NCBI GenBank assembly: GCA_019055375.1
Contig: JAHQIW010000411.1
Coordinates: 62,001 to 126,000 of the forward strand
Source of the DNA: Parelaphostrongylus tenuis
Taxonomy: Eukaryota; Nematoda; Chromadorea; Rhabditida; Metastrongylidae
Direction of reading: 5' to 3'
DNA length: 64,000 nucleotides
The notes below the pieces were generated by a model. It saw only the letters and a program-made list of their open reading frames with translations, was not told the origin of the DNA and searched no databases. The position numbers and the translations under genes are program-made. Positions 36,007 to 44,380 of the stretch are shown here, one piece after another. The first letter of the stretch is position 1. Each line of letters starts with the position of its first letter.

Positions 36007-39000
36007 CCCAAATGTGCGTGGCCACTACACCTTACATATTCATATATATTAGGACGTTCGATAAGTTTTCAGACTAGAGAAATAAACACCAAATTTATCA
36101 ATTAACAGTACTTAAAATTTCATGGCTTCAATATCGTTCAACTGCACATTTTCTAGCGAACATTTTGGTACACAATTTGCCTATACTTGCTTTGAGATGG
36201 AGCTGTTATGGGATGAAATTTGCTTGCTACTCATGCAGAAAAGGCGTGTAGAAGACTATGTCAGTGAAGCGGAGAGCAAGATTAATGAAGGCTTCTGTGA
36301 CGGCTCGAGCGCGATTGATCCCCCAGACTGTTCTCTCCAGCTTTGAACTCCGCGAACCACTTCCTAGCCGTCCTCTCTACAACCGTATCATCGCCCAAGC
36401 TCCATCCGTCTTGCGCGCCGCTTTCCCTATTTTCCCCTACTCGGCATTATTACATGAATAGCAAGCGAATTTAATCCAATGACACCTCCATCTTGAAGCA
36501 AGTCCAGGCAAGTTGCGTACGAAAATGTTCGCAAGAAAATGCGCAATTGATCGATACCAAAATCATGCAACTTTAATCACTTCTGGTTGATAAATTCGGT
36601 GTTTCTTGCTTTAGTCTCACATCTTATCGAACGATCTAATAAATATATGCGTATATGAACAAGAAAAAAAAAATGAAAATATGATAAAAAAGCGAAGAAG
36701 AGGACTTACCTCGTTGAAGAAAAAGTGGATAGTCGAGGGATTCAGTTTGAACGAGAGTGTTTTCAGGAAAGAAATATAGTAAGCCATAATCTCTTCATTG
36801 TTGAAGTCGAAATCGTGCGTAATTATTGAGTTTACATGATTATTGCTAAGAAGAAAGTCTGCAAGGACTTGGCGATAAGACCTACCGGACCATGAATATT
36901 ACCAAAAGGAGAAGGAAATCAAACACCCTACACAGGGAGGTTTCATGACGAATATTTTCAAATAGAATATTTAGTGTCTGCAAAAGCTGTACATTCAATG
37001 AACCACCATCTTGTTTCATAATCTGTAGAAAATAGGAAAGCATCTGCCGCTCGAGAAAAAGACTGAAAGCAAGAGAAACTCTTTCCAATGGATAGCAAAA
37101 AAGTCATAAGGAGTAGAAAATGGTAGGAAAAAAGTTTTCAAAAAAAAAAAGAAAAAAGAAGGAAAAACGAGCTTAGAAAAGAAACACTCACTCAAACACA
37201 CTGCTGTCATTTTGATCGCCCCAAATCAGAATTTCAGCGATAGCTCGAAGCGCTTCGACAAGAATTTTTCGGTTACTCTCCACTACTTTTTCATTTTTCA
37301 CCAATACTCCATGTAAATACCTAAGTGAAAAAAGATTAGAGGATCTCCACCAAAAGAGGCACGTTGCAATCCTTTTTCCTTCAAATGATAGGACAAATTA
37401 AGGAGGAAGGGGAGCTGCTGGCCGAGTGGTTGATGATGCTCAGCGAAGCTCGATGCGGACTTGATCCCACAGCTTCCAAACACTCTCCGGCAATAGATAA
37501 CGAGAGCCCTGCCTTATGCTACAACCTGGCTATCCGCGGGTTTGCATGGAAACATGTTGGACCACCATTCTACGACGCTCGAGAAGAAAGTGAATTCCTC
37601 AAGCAAGCGAGGAAACGATTGGAATGCAAAGGGTACTGGTACCGGAACGACAAATAAAAACTGTGTTATGAGTCATATAAAGTGTGAGTTCTTTCTGATT
37701 AGAAGGGAACAAATGAAAAATCGACCTCATTCACTGGAGAAGAATATTTCATTGGAGTATCAGTAACCATTCGAAAACTAAGACTTGACGCTACAGCCCC
37801 ACGTCGCCGGTTTCTCAAAATTTGTAACGGTGTAACATCCAAAATAAAGTCATGTCACATATGAAAACTACATGTTTTCTTCTCTTATCTCGCTTTTAAT
37901 TCGCTGGATATATTTCCTTTCGTAGAGTGTTAGCACTCAAACAATAGCACAAGCTTCAAAGAACTCAATAATAAGTTTGCTTTTTGAAAAAACCTTTTGA
38001 CCTTTTAGTCTTCTCTGGTCTTTTGATTTGTGCTTTAAACCTCGCTGGACAGAGCTCTTTTTCTGGACTATTAGTAATCATCTGATAAGGTAATGCTTCT
38101 TGATTCTAGGACTGTGCTTATTTTCGGGAAATACGGTTTGGTTGGATAAATACGATAGAGTTTTGCATTTTTTGTAACGTTGCTCACAAGTTAGTCGTCA
38201 AGGCGAGGGCCGTGGCAGAGAGCGTGGCAGAGGCACGGCGAGGCGGGACGATCGATGTTTTGTTATTTGATCGGGAATTTTTTTCCGCTTCGAAAAAACC
38301 CCGGATATTCAATTGACCAGGATACTACAAAAATTCCTCTACACACTGATATGCTTGTCGTCCTTCAGCGAGTTATACGCGTGATAAACATGAAGGCGAA
38401 GGGAGAGTGTGGAACATAGTTCTTGGTCTGGATGCTACAACGTTATAAAAGGGTGTTTTCAAAACTGGTGAAGTGGGGCTGTGGACTAAAGTCTCAGTTT
38501 TCGAAAGGTTACTAACACTCCTATGTTCTCTACAGCGAATAAGATCGGTTTCTCATTTGTCTCTCTTCTATACCCAGTGTTATAAAGTGATGTGCAAAAG
38601 TTTCGCGTCAGGCGGGACTCGAACCCGTGCCTCACTCTTTCCGGGAATGCGTGCTCTATCCGTTACACTATTGACGCCCATTTTGCACATTTTTCAGCTT
38701 AGAAAGAGCGATGTGCAAAATGGGCGTCAGCAGCGTAACGGATAGAGCACGCGCCCCCGGAAAGAGTGAGGTGCGGGTTCTAGTCCCGCCTGACGCGAAA
38801 GTTTTGCACATCACTCTACAACATTGGGTATATATGTATAACATCATAAAAAAAAGATAAAGTTCTCGGCGTTGATCAATCCCTGAGGGATGCGCCATGC
38901 ATTCGACTTCAATTTTTAACTTCGTTTGAGGTGATTGAATGCATATCTGGCCTTTACAATGACTCGCGGAGGCCTCCCGCTGAACCGAGTCAGTGCTGCT

Positions 39001-39358
39001 TTCCTCCCAGACAAGTCTGAGACCTGTCTGGTACCAATTTACCGACCCCGGAGGGATGGATGGCTTGGTGAGCCATGAGCGCGAGATCGAACCAGTGACC
39101 TCGTGTGCAACGCAGGGCACCTCTAACCACTGCGCCACATGCGCTCGTATAACATCATAGTACCGCAAAAAAGCGGTTAAATAGAAACAATTTCATTTGT
39201 CTTCTCTTAATCGGGAAAGAACCAATTGCGTTTCATTTTGATAGAACAAACAATTAAAAAAAAACTCTATAGAAAAGATCTTACTTCAAGTATTCCAATG
39301 AATGAGGATTTTTTGGCCTCCAGAGTGAAGTCGATGAGGCGGCGAGTCTTCGTAGCAT
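29226..39358 (-). CDS. gop-1: CLEC16A / GOP-1 ortholog, 18 coding exons
   Basis: Exons: 39285-39358 (ATG at 39358), 37192-37320, 36934-37062, 36710-36881, 35713-35862, 34770-34880, 34388-34627, 33829-33953, 33620-33723, 32797-32903, 32038-32211, 31748-31906, 31541-31663, 31327-31450, 31018-31166, 29783-29860, 29428-29498 and 29226-29363. Each junction except 29783/29498 keeps frame; there, ending the upstream exon at 29779 restores it. The product, about 787 codons, follows CLEC16A order: [63 protein letters not shown] (FPL domain), [67 protein letters not shown]. In animals this protein is an endolysosomal adaptor in autophagy and mitophagy, and GOP-1 helps activate Rab2 during phagosome and vesicle maturation. 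The FPL and middle regions are intact, so the gene is probably functional. The C-terminus is unresolved: reading on from 29226 gives a stop at 29169, or another exon follows. Introns carry many mobile elements. Confidence 0.93.
30300..30850. other. Large intron of gop-1, degenerate sequence
   Basis: This belongs to the intron between exons 31018 and 29860. An AT-rich patch (30305-30385) is followed by a stretch with short inverted words (AAGGCTGCCTGTGATGGACAGCCTT, hairpin at 30450-30476). No protein homology is recognised. Minus-strand frames contain [12 protein letters not shown] words with many stops, possibly an old retroelement. Confidence 0.3.
32390..32645 (-). repeat. SINE family 1, near full length, in a gop-1 intron
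   Basis: The minus-strand head GCGCATGTGGCGCAATGATA is followed by GTCGATCTCGGTCATTGCTC, CCAAGATCACCCTC, TGGTACAGACAGGTCTAGAT, GCGGAGGCCCGCGATATTGT, AAGGCCAGATATGCAATAGT and CATGGCGCATCCTCAGGATG, ending ACGCGAGAGCTTTATCC. Several small deletions separate it from the copy at 38848. Confidence 0.75.
33183..33565. mobile_element. Palindromic mariner-derived MITE in a gop-1 intron
   Basis: It begins GGGTTGGCAAGAAACTTCCC, GAACTTTTTCG and ends with the inverted CGGAAAACTTTGG...AAACCCA. An inner inverted pair is GACTGTTGATGCTATACGAG and CTCGTGTAGCATCAGCAGTT. The minus-strand arm encodes [23 protein letters not shown], like the first helix of mariner DNA-binding domains. It looks like two 5' transposon ends fused head to head. 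Related copy at 18872. Confidence 0.75.
33982..34262. repeat. CATATA/TACACG microsatellite
   Basis: Alternating purine-pyrimidine repeats with ACACGTAT, TATACATG and a pure (TA)n run at 34199-34234. Lies in a gop-1 intron between the exons at 33829-33953 and 34388-34627. Frames through it are artefacts. Confidence 0.9.
35120..35515 (-). pseudogene. mariner transposase relic in a gop-1 intron
   Basis: Minus-strand frames give [20 protein letters not shown] (compare HPPYSPDL.P.DYHLF.SL), QYIGR, a charged stretch, then LTDFFDRQ. This is the C-terminal third of a mariner transposase. The DNA parallels 1180-1340 (GCTTCAGGGCGCAG, GAAGTCGG(C/T)GAGATC), so the two relics are the same family. Multiple frameshifts. 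Confidence 0.65.
35868..36010. repeat. TATACA/TA microsatellite
   Basis: Imperfect GTATATACATGTACAGATA-type repeats ending in a (TA)n tract at 35970-36005. It lies immediately upstream of the foldback element at 36049, whose insertion duplicates TA. Confidence 0.9.
36049..36646. mobile_element. Mariner-derived foldback element, TA target duplication
   Basis: The left end TTAGGACGTTCGATAAGTTT and right end (reverse complement) TTAGATCGTTCGATAAGATG match, followed by (A)GACTA(G/A)AG(A/C)AA(T/G)AAACACC. The inverted repeats extend about 200 bp and include the start of a mariner reading frame on both arms. TA flanks both ends. The middle (36250-36470) encodes on the minus strand a broken helix-turn-helix segment. 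No catalytic domain, so non-autonomous. Confidence 0.8.
37405..37655 (+). repeat. SINE family 2 copy in gop-1 intron 1
   Basis: The head CTGGCCGAGTGGTTGATGAT is followed by GCTCAGCGAAGCTCGATGCG, CTCTCCGGCAATAGATAACG, CAACCTGGCTATCCGCGGGT and TTGCATGGAAACATGTTGGA. The tail is CCACCATTCTACGACGCTCG, AGAAGAAAGTG, ATTGGAATGCAAAGGGTACTG. Same layout as 26365 and 39703. Confidence 0.75.
37680..38400 (+). repeat. Dispersed ~700-bp repeat (order A-B-C)
   Basis: Segment A (37680-37810: GGGAACAAATGAAAAATCGA, GCTACAGCCCCACGTCGCC), segment B (37830-38060: GTTAGCACTC, CAAGCTTCAAAGAACTCAAT, CTTTTGATTTGTGCTT) and segment C (38120-38380: AACGTTGCTCACAAG, GAGGCGGGACGATCGATGTT) all recur at 57090-57850. There, B and C are inverted relative to A. 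No protein is recognised. It lies in gop-1 intron 1. Confidence 0.7.
38566..38832. mobile_element. Foldback element of two tRNA-like units (best copy)
   Basis: Terminal inverted repeats TACCCAGTGTTATAAAGTGA and (reverse complement of the right end) TACCCAATGTTGTAGAGTGA extend into TGTGCAAAA. The right arm is 73 nt long (38724-38796) with a perfect acceptor-type pair GCGTCAG/CTGACGC and a T arm GCGGG-TTCTAGT-CCCGC. The left arm is its inverted counterpart with GGGTTCGAGTCCCGC. The anticodon arm does not pair. This is distinct from the SINE families, which are single units. It lies in gop-1 intron 1. Confidence 0.8.
38848..39146 (-). repeat. SINE family 1, full length with target-site duplication
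   Basis: Minus strand: head GAGCGCATGTGGCGCAGTGG, A box and B box GGTTCGATCTC, then GGCTCACCAAGCCATCCATC, CCTCCGGGGTCGGTAAATTG, GGTCTCAGACTTGTCTGGGA, GGCCTCCGCGAGTCATTGTA, ATGCATTCAATCACCTCAAA, GATCAACGCCGAGAACTTTA, TC and an A/T tail. Both sides carry the identical 13-mer GTATAACATCATA (38836-38848 and 39147-39159). That target-site duplication defines the element boundaries and shows retrotransposition. Confidence 0.9.
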
Positions 39359-39702
39359 TCGTTGATTAGCCAATGAACAGCCGATCGATCAACCACGAGA
39401 AGCAAGTAATCACAGCATTATCAGGCCCCTTAATCCTCGAATAGATGTCTCTGATGAGTCGAGTTCCTTAAGGATTTCTGGAGAACTCGTGGTGGCAAAG
39501 CATCCCTTGAACGAGTACTTGCATACGGATATTACTCGACGCATTGCTCGTCGATTACATAGTGTTGCAGTTGCAGAGCAACCTATCTGATTTACGTCAA
39601 CGTTCCCTCCCAGCCGTCCTCTTCCATGAGAAGCATCAACTCGAATTGCTCTTGCTAACCTCTTCTTTCGATGGAATGATATCACAAATATATGTCCTAT
39701 GG

Positions 39703-39950
39703 TGTTAAGCGTGGTGCGCCATGGCCGAGTGGTTGTGATGCTCGTCGCGGAGCGGGTGAAGCTGAGTTCCCCCCTCAACTCTCTCCGGAAGTCAATAACA
39801 ACTCCCTATGGAACGCCGCAGCCAGGCTGTCCACGAGATTGCAAGGAGACTCTCTCAACCTGTATTCTACGCCATTCAAGAAGAAGACGAAAAACGAATC
39901 AAGTGCTAGGAATAAGGGGATCCGCACAGTGAAAAAAAGCGCTATGATGA
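39703..39950 (+). repeat. SINE family 2 copy
   Basis: The head GCGCCATGGCCGAGTGGTTG, TGATGCTCGTCGCGG is followed by CTCTCTCCGGAAGTCAATAA, CAACTCCCTATGGAACGCCG, CAGCCAGGCTGTCCACGAGA and TTGCAAGGAGA. The tail is CTGTATTCTACGCCATTCAA, GAAGAAGACGAAAAACGAAT, CAAGTGCTAGGA. It is one of the best copies and lies 345 bp upstream of the gop-1 start codon, so it could influence that promoter. Confidence 0.8.
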
Positions 39951-39984
39951 CGGATCAAATAAAGTGCTAAATAAAAAGAAGTGT

Positions 39985-40155
39985 TGAGTGATGCGCAAAA
40001 ATTTGAGCATAGGGCGGGATTCGAACCCGTCTCGCACCGTTTCCGGGGCGCGTGCCAACCATTGCACTATCGGAAGCACGAGCCCCGAAAGCGGTGAAAT
40101 TGTGGTTTGAATCCAATCCGGCGTTCAAAGTTTTGCGCACTTTCTACAGTATCGG
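39985..40155. mobile_element. Foldback element of tRNA-like units, shortened
   Basis: The ends GAGTGATGCGCAAAAATTTG and CAAAGTTTTGCGCACTTTC are inverted. The left arm contains GGCGGGATTCGAACCCGTCT (B box on the minus strand) and the right arm GGTTTGAATCCAATCCGGCG. The spacer is nearly gone. Diverged relative of 38566-38832. Confidence 0.65.
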
Positions 40156-40676
40156 CTATTCGCATCTGTTGCTAACTGCTTACAGTGTTACTGAAAATCT
40201 ACGGCACTGATAATCACTATTTAAAAAAAGAACCACTCACCCTTTTATCAGGTTTAAGTCCACCTCTGTTCTTCGTCTGGGCTGACGTTTGATCTCCCCC
40301 TCCCTCACTCCAAGTCAGTAGATCAAATGGAACAAAGGTCTCAGCTGATGTGTGATAGTGGCAGACCGCTAATCAGGCTAGAAAACCAGTCTGGATAGGA
40401 TGCCAGCCATATTTAATGCTTATGTTCAGGCAGTCTCCCTTGTCGTACTGCCCTCTAGACTCTAGGAATTTATCCAGAAAGCCTCTCGAGCTCTTCGCGC
40501 CGACATTCTCACTCGTTCGCCGGAATTCTAGCTGTCACCTCAAAGTCGTTACCGTTGTGCTTTTTTTCTCACTTCAGCACCTAGAAGAGCATTTGCATAA
40601 CTTTTCCATTTCCCTCGCCAGGTGTTCTTTGATGTGAATCCATAGAGGTCTTCCCGACATGACGTACAAGAGTGGT

Positions 40677-41258
40677 ATTATTGGATCGCTCCATAAGTTC
40701 TGACCCTAGAGCAATGAACACCAAACTTATCAACCAGAAGTAGTTGAAATCGCTTGACTTCAGCATCCTTCAACTGCGTATTTTCCTGTGAACATTTTGC
40801 TGTACAACTTGCCTATACTTGCTCTGGGATGGAGCTGCCTTGAGAACAAGTTCGCTTGCTACTCGTGCACTAATGGCACGTAGAAGAAAGTGCTAGTGAA
40901 GCGGCGCTCAAGATTAATGGAGCTCCCTGTGGACGGTCCGAGTGCGACGATTCTCCAAACTGTTCTCTCCAGCTTTGAACCTCGCGAACCACTTCCTAGC
41001 CTTCCGTTCTTCAACCGTATCGTTGCCCCAAGGTCCACTAATCTCTGCGCGCCGCTTCACTAGCATTTTCCCGCACGCGTCATGAGTAGTAACTCGTTCC
41101 CGTGGCAGCTCCATCTTAGAGCAAGAGGCAAGTTGTATACCAGAGTGTCCGCTAGAACATGCGTAATTGAACGATACTGAAATCATTCAATTTTAAGTAC
41201 TCCTGGTTTATAGATTTGGTGTTCATTGCTCTAGCGCCAAAACTTATAAAACATCATA
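40677..41258. mobile_element. Mariner-derived foldback element
   Basis: The left arm TTGGATCGCTCCATAAGTTC, AGAGCAATGAACACCAA is mirrored by the right arm (reverse complement TTTTATAAGTTTTGGCGCTA, GAGCAATGAACACCAAATCT). The inverted repeats are about 230 bp. The minus strand encodes a helix-turn-helix segment with NDTVEERKARKWFARFKAGE, close to mariner G.GTV.E.TV..WF.RF..G. There is no catalytic domain. Same family as 36049-36646. Confidence 0.8.
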
Positions 41259-41339
41259 CAGTCCCCGTCTCTACCAACAGGACATATTACTACTTCCACT
41301 GTCTTACACTGACGTGATACAAGGGTTCCGAACTAATCA

Positions 41340-41640
41340 ACTACGTAATATGTTGGGTGGAATCTCTACAGGGGCAGCTCTTGATTGCGGCGCATACTTC
41401 ATTCACCATTGAAGGTACTTTTGAAGGTATCCCTCCGTCTGGGTCTGGAACAACATTGTTTCCGTTATTTATTTTACGAAGCCTATCGCCCCGATTCGAT
41501 CTGAATTTAGTGGTCTTCCTTTCATAGCCATCTGAGTTGACTACTTGTTGTGACCAATTGTAGTGACTTCCATCTTTCTTTCTCTCCCGTGCAAACACTC
41601 CTAATTGCTTAGTAAATGTCTCGGACGAGCGCATTTTTCC
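41340..41640 (-). pseudogene. RTE-type polyprotein fragment (between endonuclease and RT)
   Basis: A minus-strand frame of about 97 codons ends DPDGGIPSKVPSMVNEVCAA, IKS. In RTE elements the segment P...(G/E)..P.I.PSEV..AIKSMK.G.APGPD precedes the reverse transcriptase core. It is matched by 9165-9370. The frame ends just after, where the RT core should begin, so it is truncated. Confidence 0.5.
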
Positions 41641-41795
41641 TGTGTAAGACCCGAGAATAACATCAATGCACTATTATTTTCTCGACTTTTGTTATCATTG
41701 TGTAATGTGGCCGCTTTCGGAGAGGTGTAATCGAACGCTTTAAAATAGAAGCCAGTTCTCTGTAGATTCTTGTCGAGTGATAGCGAAAGGCGGCG

Positions 41796-41980
41796 CGGTG
41801 GGCTTTCAAAAAAAAAAAAGGGTTCAGCGCTCCGAGTCAACATGGAAGGGGATTCTTTTGAAGCATGTGAACCGTGGGGTGCACCTGGTAGAATGTTCAT
41901 GATGTTTGGGAATAGAAAATGCCTCAAGGGCGGAGCAAAAAGTTAATTCGATCAGGCCTTCAAAGGTCAAAGCTTGTCAA
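41796..41980 (+). repeat. Flank of tRNA-Asn repeat without its tRNA
   Basis: AAGCATGTGAACCGTGGGGT, GAATGTTCATGATGTTTGGG, AATAGAAAATG and TTCGATCAGGCCTTCAAAGG match the 3' flank of the tRNA-Asn copies at 42087, 43610 and 43938. The tRNA part itself is no longer recognisable. Confidence 0.45.
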
Positions 41981-42086
41981 CATCGGAGCAAGTGTTCTTG
42001 CAGCGATTCCGACGAGTGATTTTGATCAACAGCCGTACGAGAACGTATTTTATATGCATAAAACCACAGCGTAAGCAAATCTGTAG

Positions 42087-42150
42087 GTTTCAGTGGCACA
42101 AAAGGTAGCGCATAACCGAATAGTTGGTGGTACAAGCTTTACACGGAAAC
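42087..42150 (+). pseudogene. tRNA-Asn pseudogene, anticodon deleted
   Basis: GTTTCAGTGGCACAAAAGGT, AGCGC, then ATAACCGAATAGTTGGTGG align with the tRNA-Asn at 43610. About ten bases including most of the anticodon arm are missing. The 3' flank (CGAGCATGTTATCGCCGAAG, GATTGTGGTGTTTAGGAGTG) is shared with the other copies. Confidence 0.65.
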
Positions 42151-42329
42151 AACACGCCTTTCGAGCATGTTATCGCCGAAGTTCCACCGATAGATAGATT
42201 GTGGTGTTTAGGAGTGGGAAGTGTTTCAAGAGCAAGACAAATGCAATTCGATCAAGTCTTTATCAATCAAGAATGTCATACCATTCGTTTCGAGTGTTTT
42301 CTCGAAACCGCGTTCAAACTTCAGTATGC

Positions 42330-42432
42330 CTGATAATTACTTTCGATTCATGCATGTGGCCTGTTATGGACGCCTATACAGTGTAATACACGTGTTTCGC
42401 TTTGCAGCCTCGTCAGCTGCACTGTACCCTTC
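42330..42432 (-). ncRNA. Hammerhead ribozyme motif in left inverted repeat
   Basis: Minus strand: GGTACAGTGCAG (42428-42417), CTGACGA (42416-42410), stem II about GCT/AGC closing GCAA, GAAA (42398-42395), then CACGTGTA and TTACACTGTATAGG. The core is intact since position 7 is free. Stem I pairs GTACAGTG with CACTGTAT. Stem III is ACAC/GTGT; the predicted cleavage is after GUA. Stem II seems to lack one closing base. The sequence to 42330 is inverted at 43356-43462. Confidence 0.6.
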
Positions 42433-43355
42433 GTCTTAAACAAATTCCTCTTGGGGAAGAACCACGTTACAAAGAGGAACCGAAAGCGCACTATTTACAC
42501 GCGCCGTTAATTGAAAAATATTACCAAACGGGTAGTCGATTCGAGTCAATTGTTCTTGGCAACTCTGACTTTGGTGATTTTTCTTGCTGTGTGAAACACA
42601 CTACATGTAAATGAAAATTGATTACGGAGGCTTCAATGCCGTATTAATTTGAACTCCACCCAGATTAGTGGAGTGTTGAGAATCTGCTACACGGGACTTA
42701 TGGTTCTGCTCGAGCACGGAGTTATAAAGTTTCTTTATAACAAGAAAGCAAGTTCTAATATTACAAAATAACAGCAATCTAAAATATACAGCTATTGGAA
42801 GAATGACGCAATAATACGATGTGTCATCAGCGTAATACTGCCATACAATAAACTAATTACCAAACAATAAATCGTTAACACAAATGTATGCCGATCAAGT
42901 GGAGAGAGGACGAGGACGACTTCGCTGATGACGATTGCCTCCACTGTTATCTGCCTTCTTATCGAACCCTTTGATTGACCGTGATGTACTGTTTGCGGTA
43001 TGACACGGGACGTCGGTTGGGTTTGATGTAGACAGGTTTAGTGGGCTAACGGCGCTTGACATATTTTTGGTAGGATACGGTGGATCAGTGGCTTGGTTCA
43101 GCGGGTCAAAAGCTGCGTGACATACTTTTGTTGAGATATGGTGAGTTAGCTGGGACTTGTTATGATACGGCTGGGTCAGATGGCAATTCTACTTCGTGGA
43201 CATGTCAATTTGTCAAATGCTGGGTGTTATATTGTCGACTTGTTGACACTGCCTGTTTGGTGATTGTATCACTTAACGGCGCGTGTAAATAGTACGTCTG
43301 CGATTCCTCTATGTAAGGGGATTCTCCCCAAAGAGGGATTAGCTAAAAACGAAAA

Positions 43356-43462
43356 GTACCGTGCAAGTGAAGAGGGTGCAAGGCCGAAACACGTGTATTG
43401 CACTGTGTGAGTGGCTATAGTAGCCCACATGCATGGCTCGGAAATTATTATCATATCAGGAA
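43356..43462 (+). ncRNA. Hammerhead motif in right inverted repeat, core mutated
   Basis: GTACCGTGCAA, GTGAAGA (43367-43373), GGGTGCAAGGCC, GAAAC (43386-43390), ACGTGTA, TTGCACTG. Stem I TGCAA/TTGCA and stem III ACAC/GTGT are kept. The first core C is G and stem II is weakened, so activity is unlikely. Beyond the motif, GCCCACATGCATGGCTCGGA, AATTATTATCATATCAGG is the inverse of 42331-42360. Confidence 0.55.
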
Positions 43463-43609
43463 TGTTTCGGATGCCGTTGAGTTTTGTTAACAGCAGGAGA
43501 AGTGTTGAAGTAAGTGTTCTGACGTTCGTGATTTAAGTCAACGACATGATTACTAGTTGCGCAAGAAAATGTATGAAATGTATAAAATAACAGGGCCAAA
43601 GACGTACAG

Positions 43610-43629
43610 GCTTCCGTGGCGCAATAGGC

Positions 43630-43665
<36 letters not shown>

Positions 43666-43682
43666 GAGCCCACCCGGGAGCG
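43610..43682 (+). tRNA. tRNA-Asn (anticodon GTT)
   Basis: 73 nt without intron. Acceptor GCTTCCG/CGGGAGC (one G-T pair), D arm GCGC...GCGC, anticodon arm TTCGG-CTGTTAA-CCGAA with anticodon GTT, variable loop AGGTT, T arm GGTGG-TTCGAGC-CCACC, discriminator G. A box TGGCGCAATAGG and B box GGTTCGAGCCC are intact. TTTT four bases after the discriminator (43687-43690) can end RNA polymerase III transcription. All arms pair, so this should be a functional gene. Confidence 0.95.
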
Positions 43683-43937
43683 CAATGTTTTGGAGCATGT
43701 CATCGGCGAAGTTTTACTTGCAGAAAATTTGTGATGTTTGGAAATGGAACGAGAGGAATAGAAATCTTTTTGATTAAGTCTCCATTGGTCAGTATTGCTC
43801 GCAGGTTTGGGTCTTGTCAGCATTACAAGTCATTGTGGGGTTCCTGTACCCTTGAGCAATTTCAATCAATAAAATGAGCACAGCTTTCGCGAGGGTTTGT
43901 ACAAGATGTAACAAATGACAATGCTGAAATTAAGCGA

Positions 43938-44010
43938 AATTCCGTGGCACAGTGGGCAGCGCGTTCGCTTGTTAAGCATGGGGTTTCATGGTTCAATTCT
44001 GCATTGGAAC
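43938..44010 (+). pseudogene. tRNA-Asn pseudogene
   Basis: AATTCCGTGGCACAGTGGGC, AGCGCGTTCGCTTGTTAAGC, then TTTCATGGTTCAATTCTGCA. It keeps the GTT anticodon position, but the acceptor stem does not pair and the T arm is broken. It lies 328 bp downstream of the intact gene and shares its 3' flank (GAGCATGTCAACGGCAAAGT, GATCAAGTCCTCACTGATCA). Confidence 0.75.
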
Positions 44011-44380
44011 CGAGTGCTTTTCGAGCATGTCAACGGCAAAGTTTACCTAGTAGGAAGTTCATGTTAATCGGAAACAATTAAAAAACAAGAACAATTGAAT
44101 TAAAGCATCAGAGGCAAAAGGGAGTGTTATTTGATCAAGTCCTCACTGATCACAGATGTCTCGAACATTAGCCAGTCTTGGAGACATTAGAAGAAGAGTA
44201 AAGAAACATGTTGTTAGATTAATTCTTCTAAGTAAGGTTTTGAAAATTACTCGAATCTAAATGTATTATCAGGTCTACTAGCCATAAACAACCATGGTGA
44301 ACTTGCCACTCAACACACGTGTGGTGTGACATTATCGTCGTTCAATTTATTTATATGTAAAAGGATTGGCTCAAACGAGA

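Noticed and set aside
38668..39168. A 166-codon minus-strand open frame.
   Set aside because: It reads through a tRNA-like foldback arm and a SINE; similar short frames recur at each SINE copy because of shared sequence.
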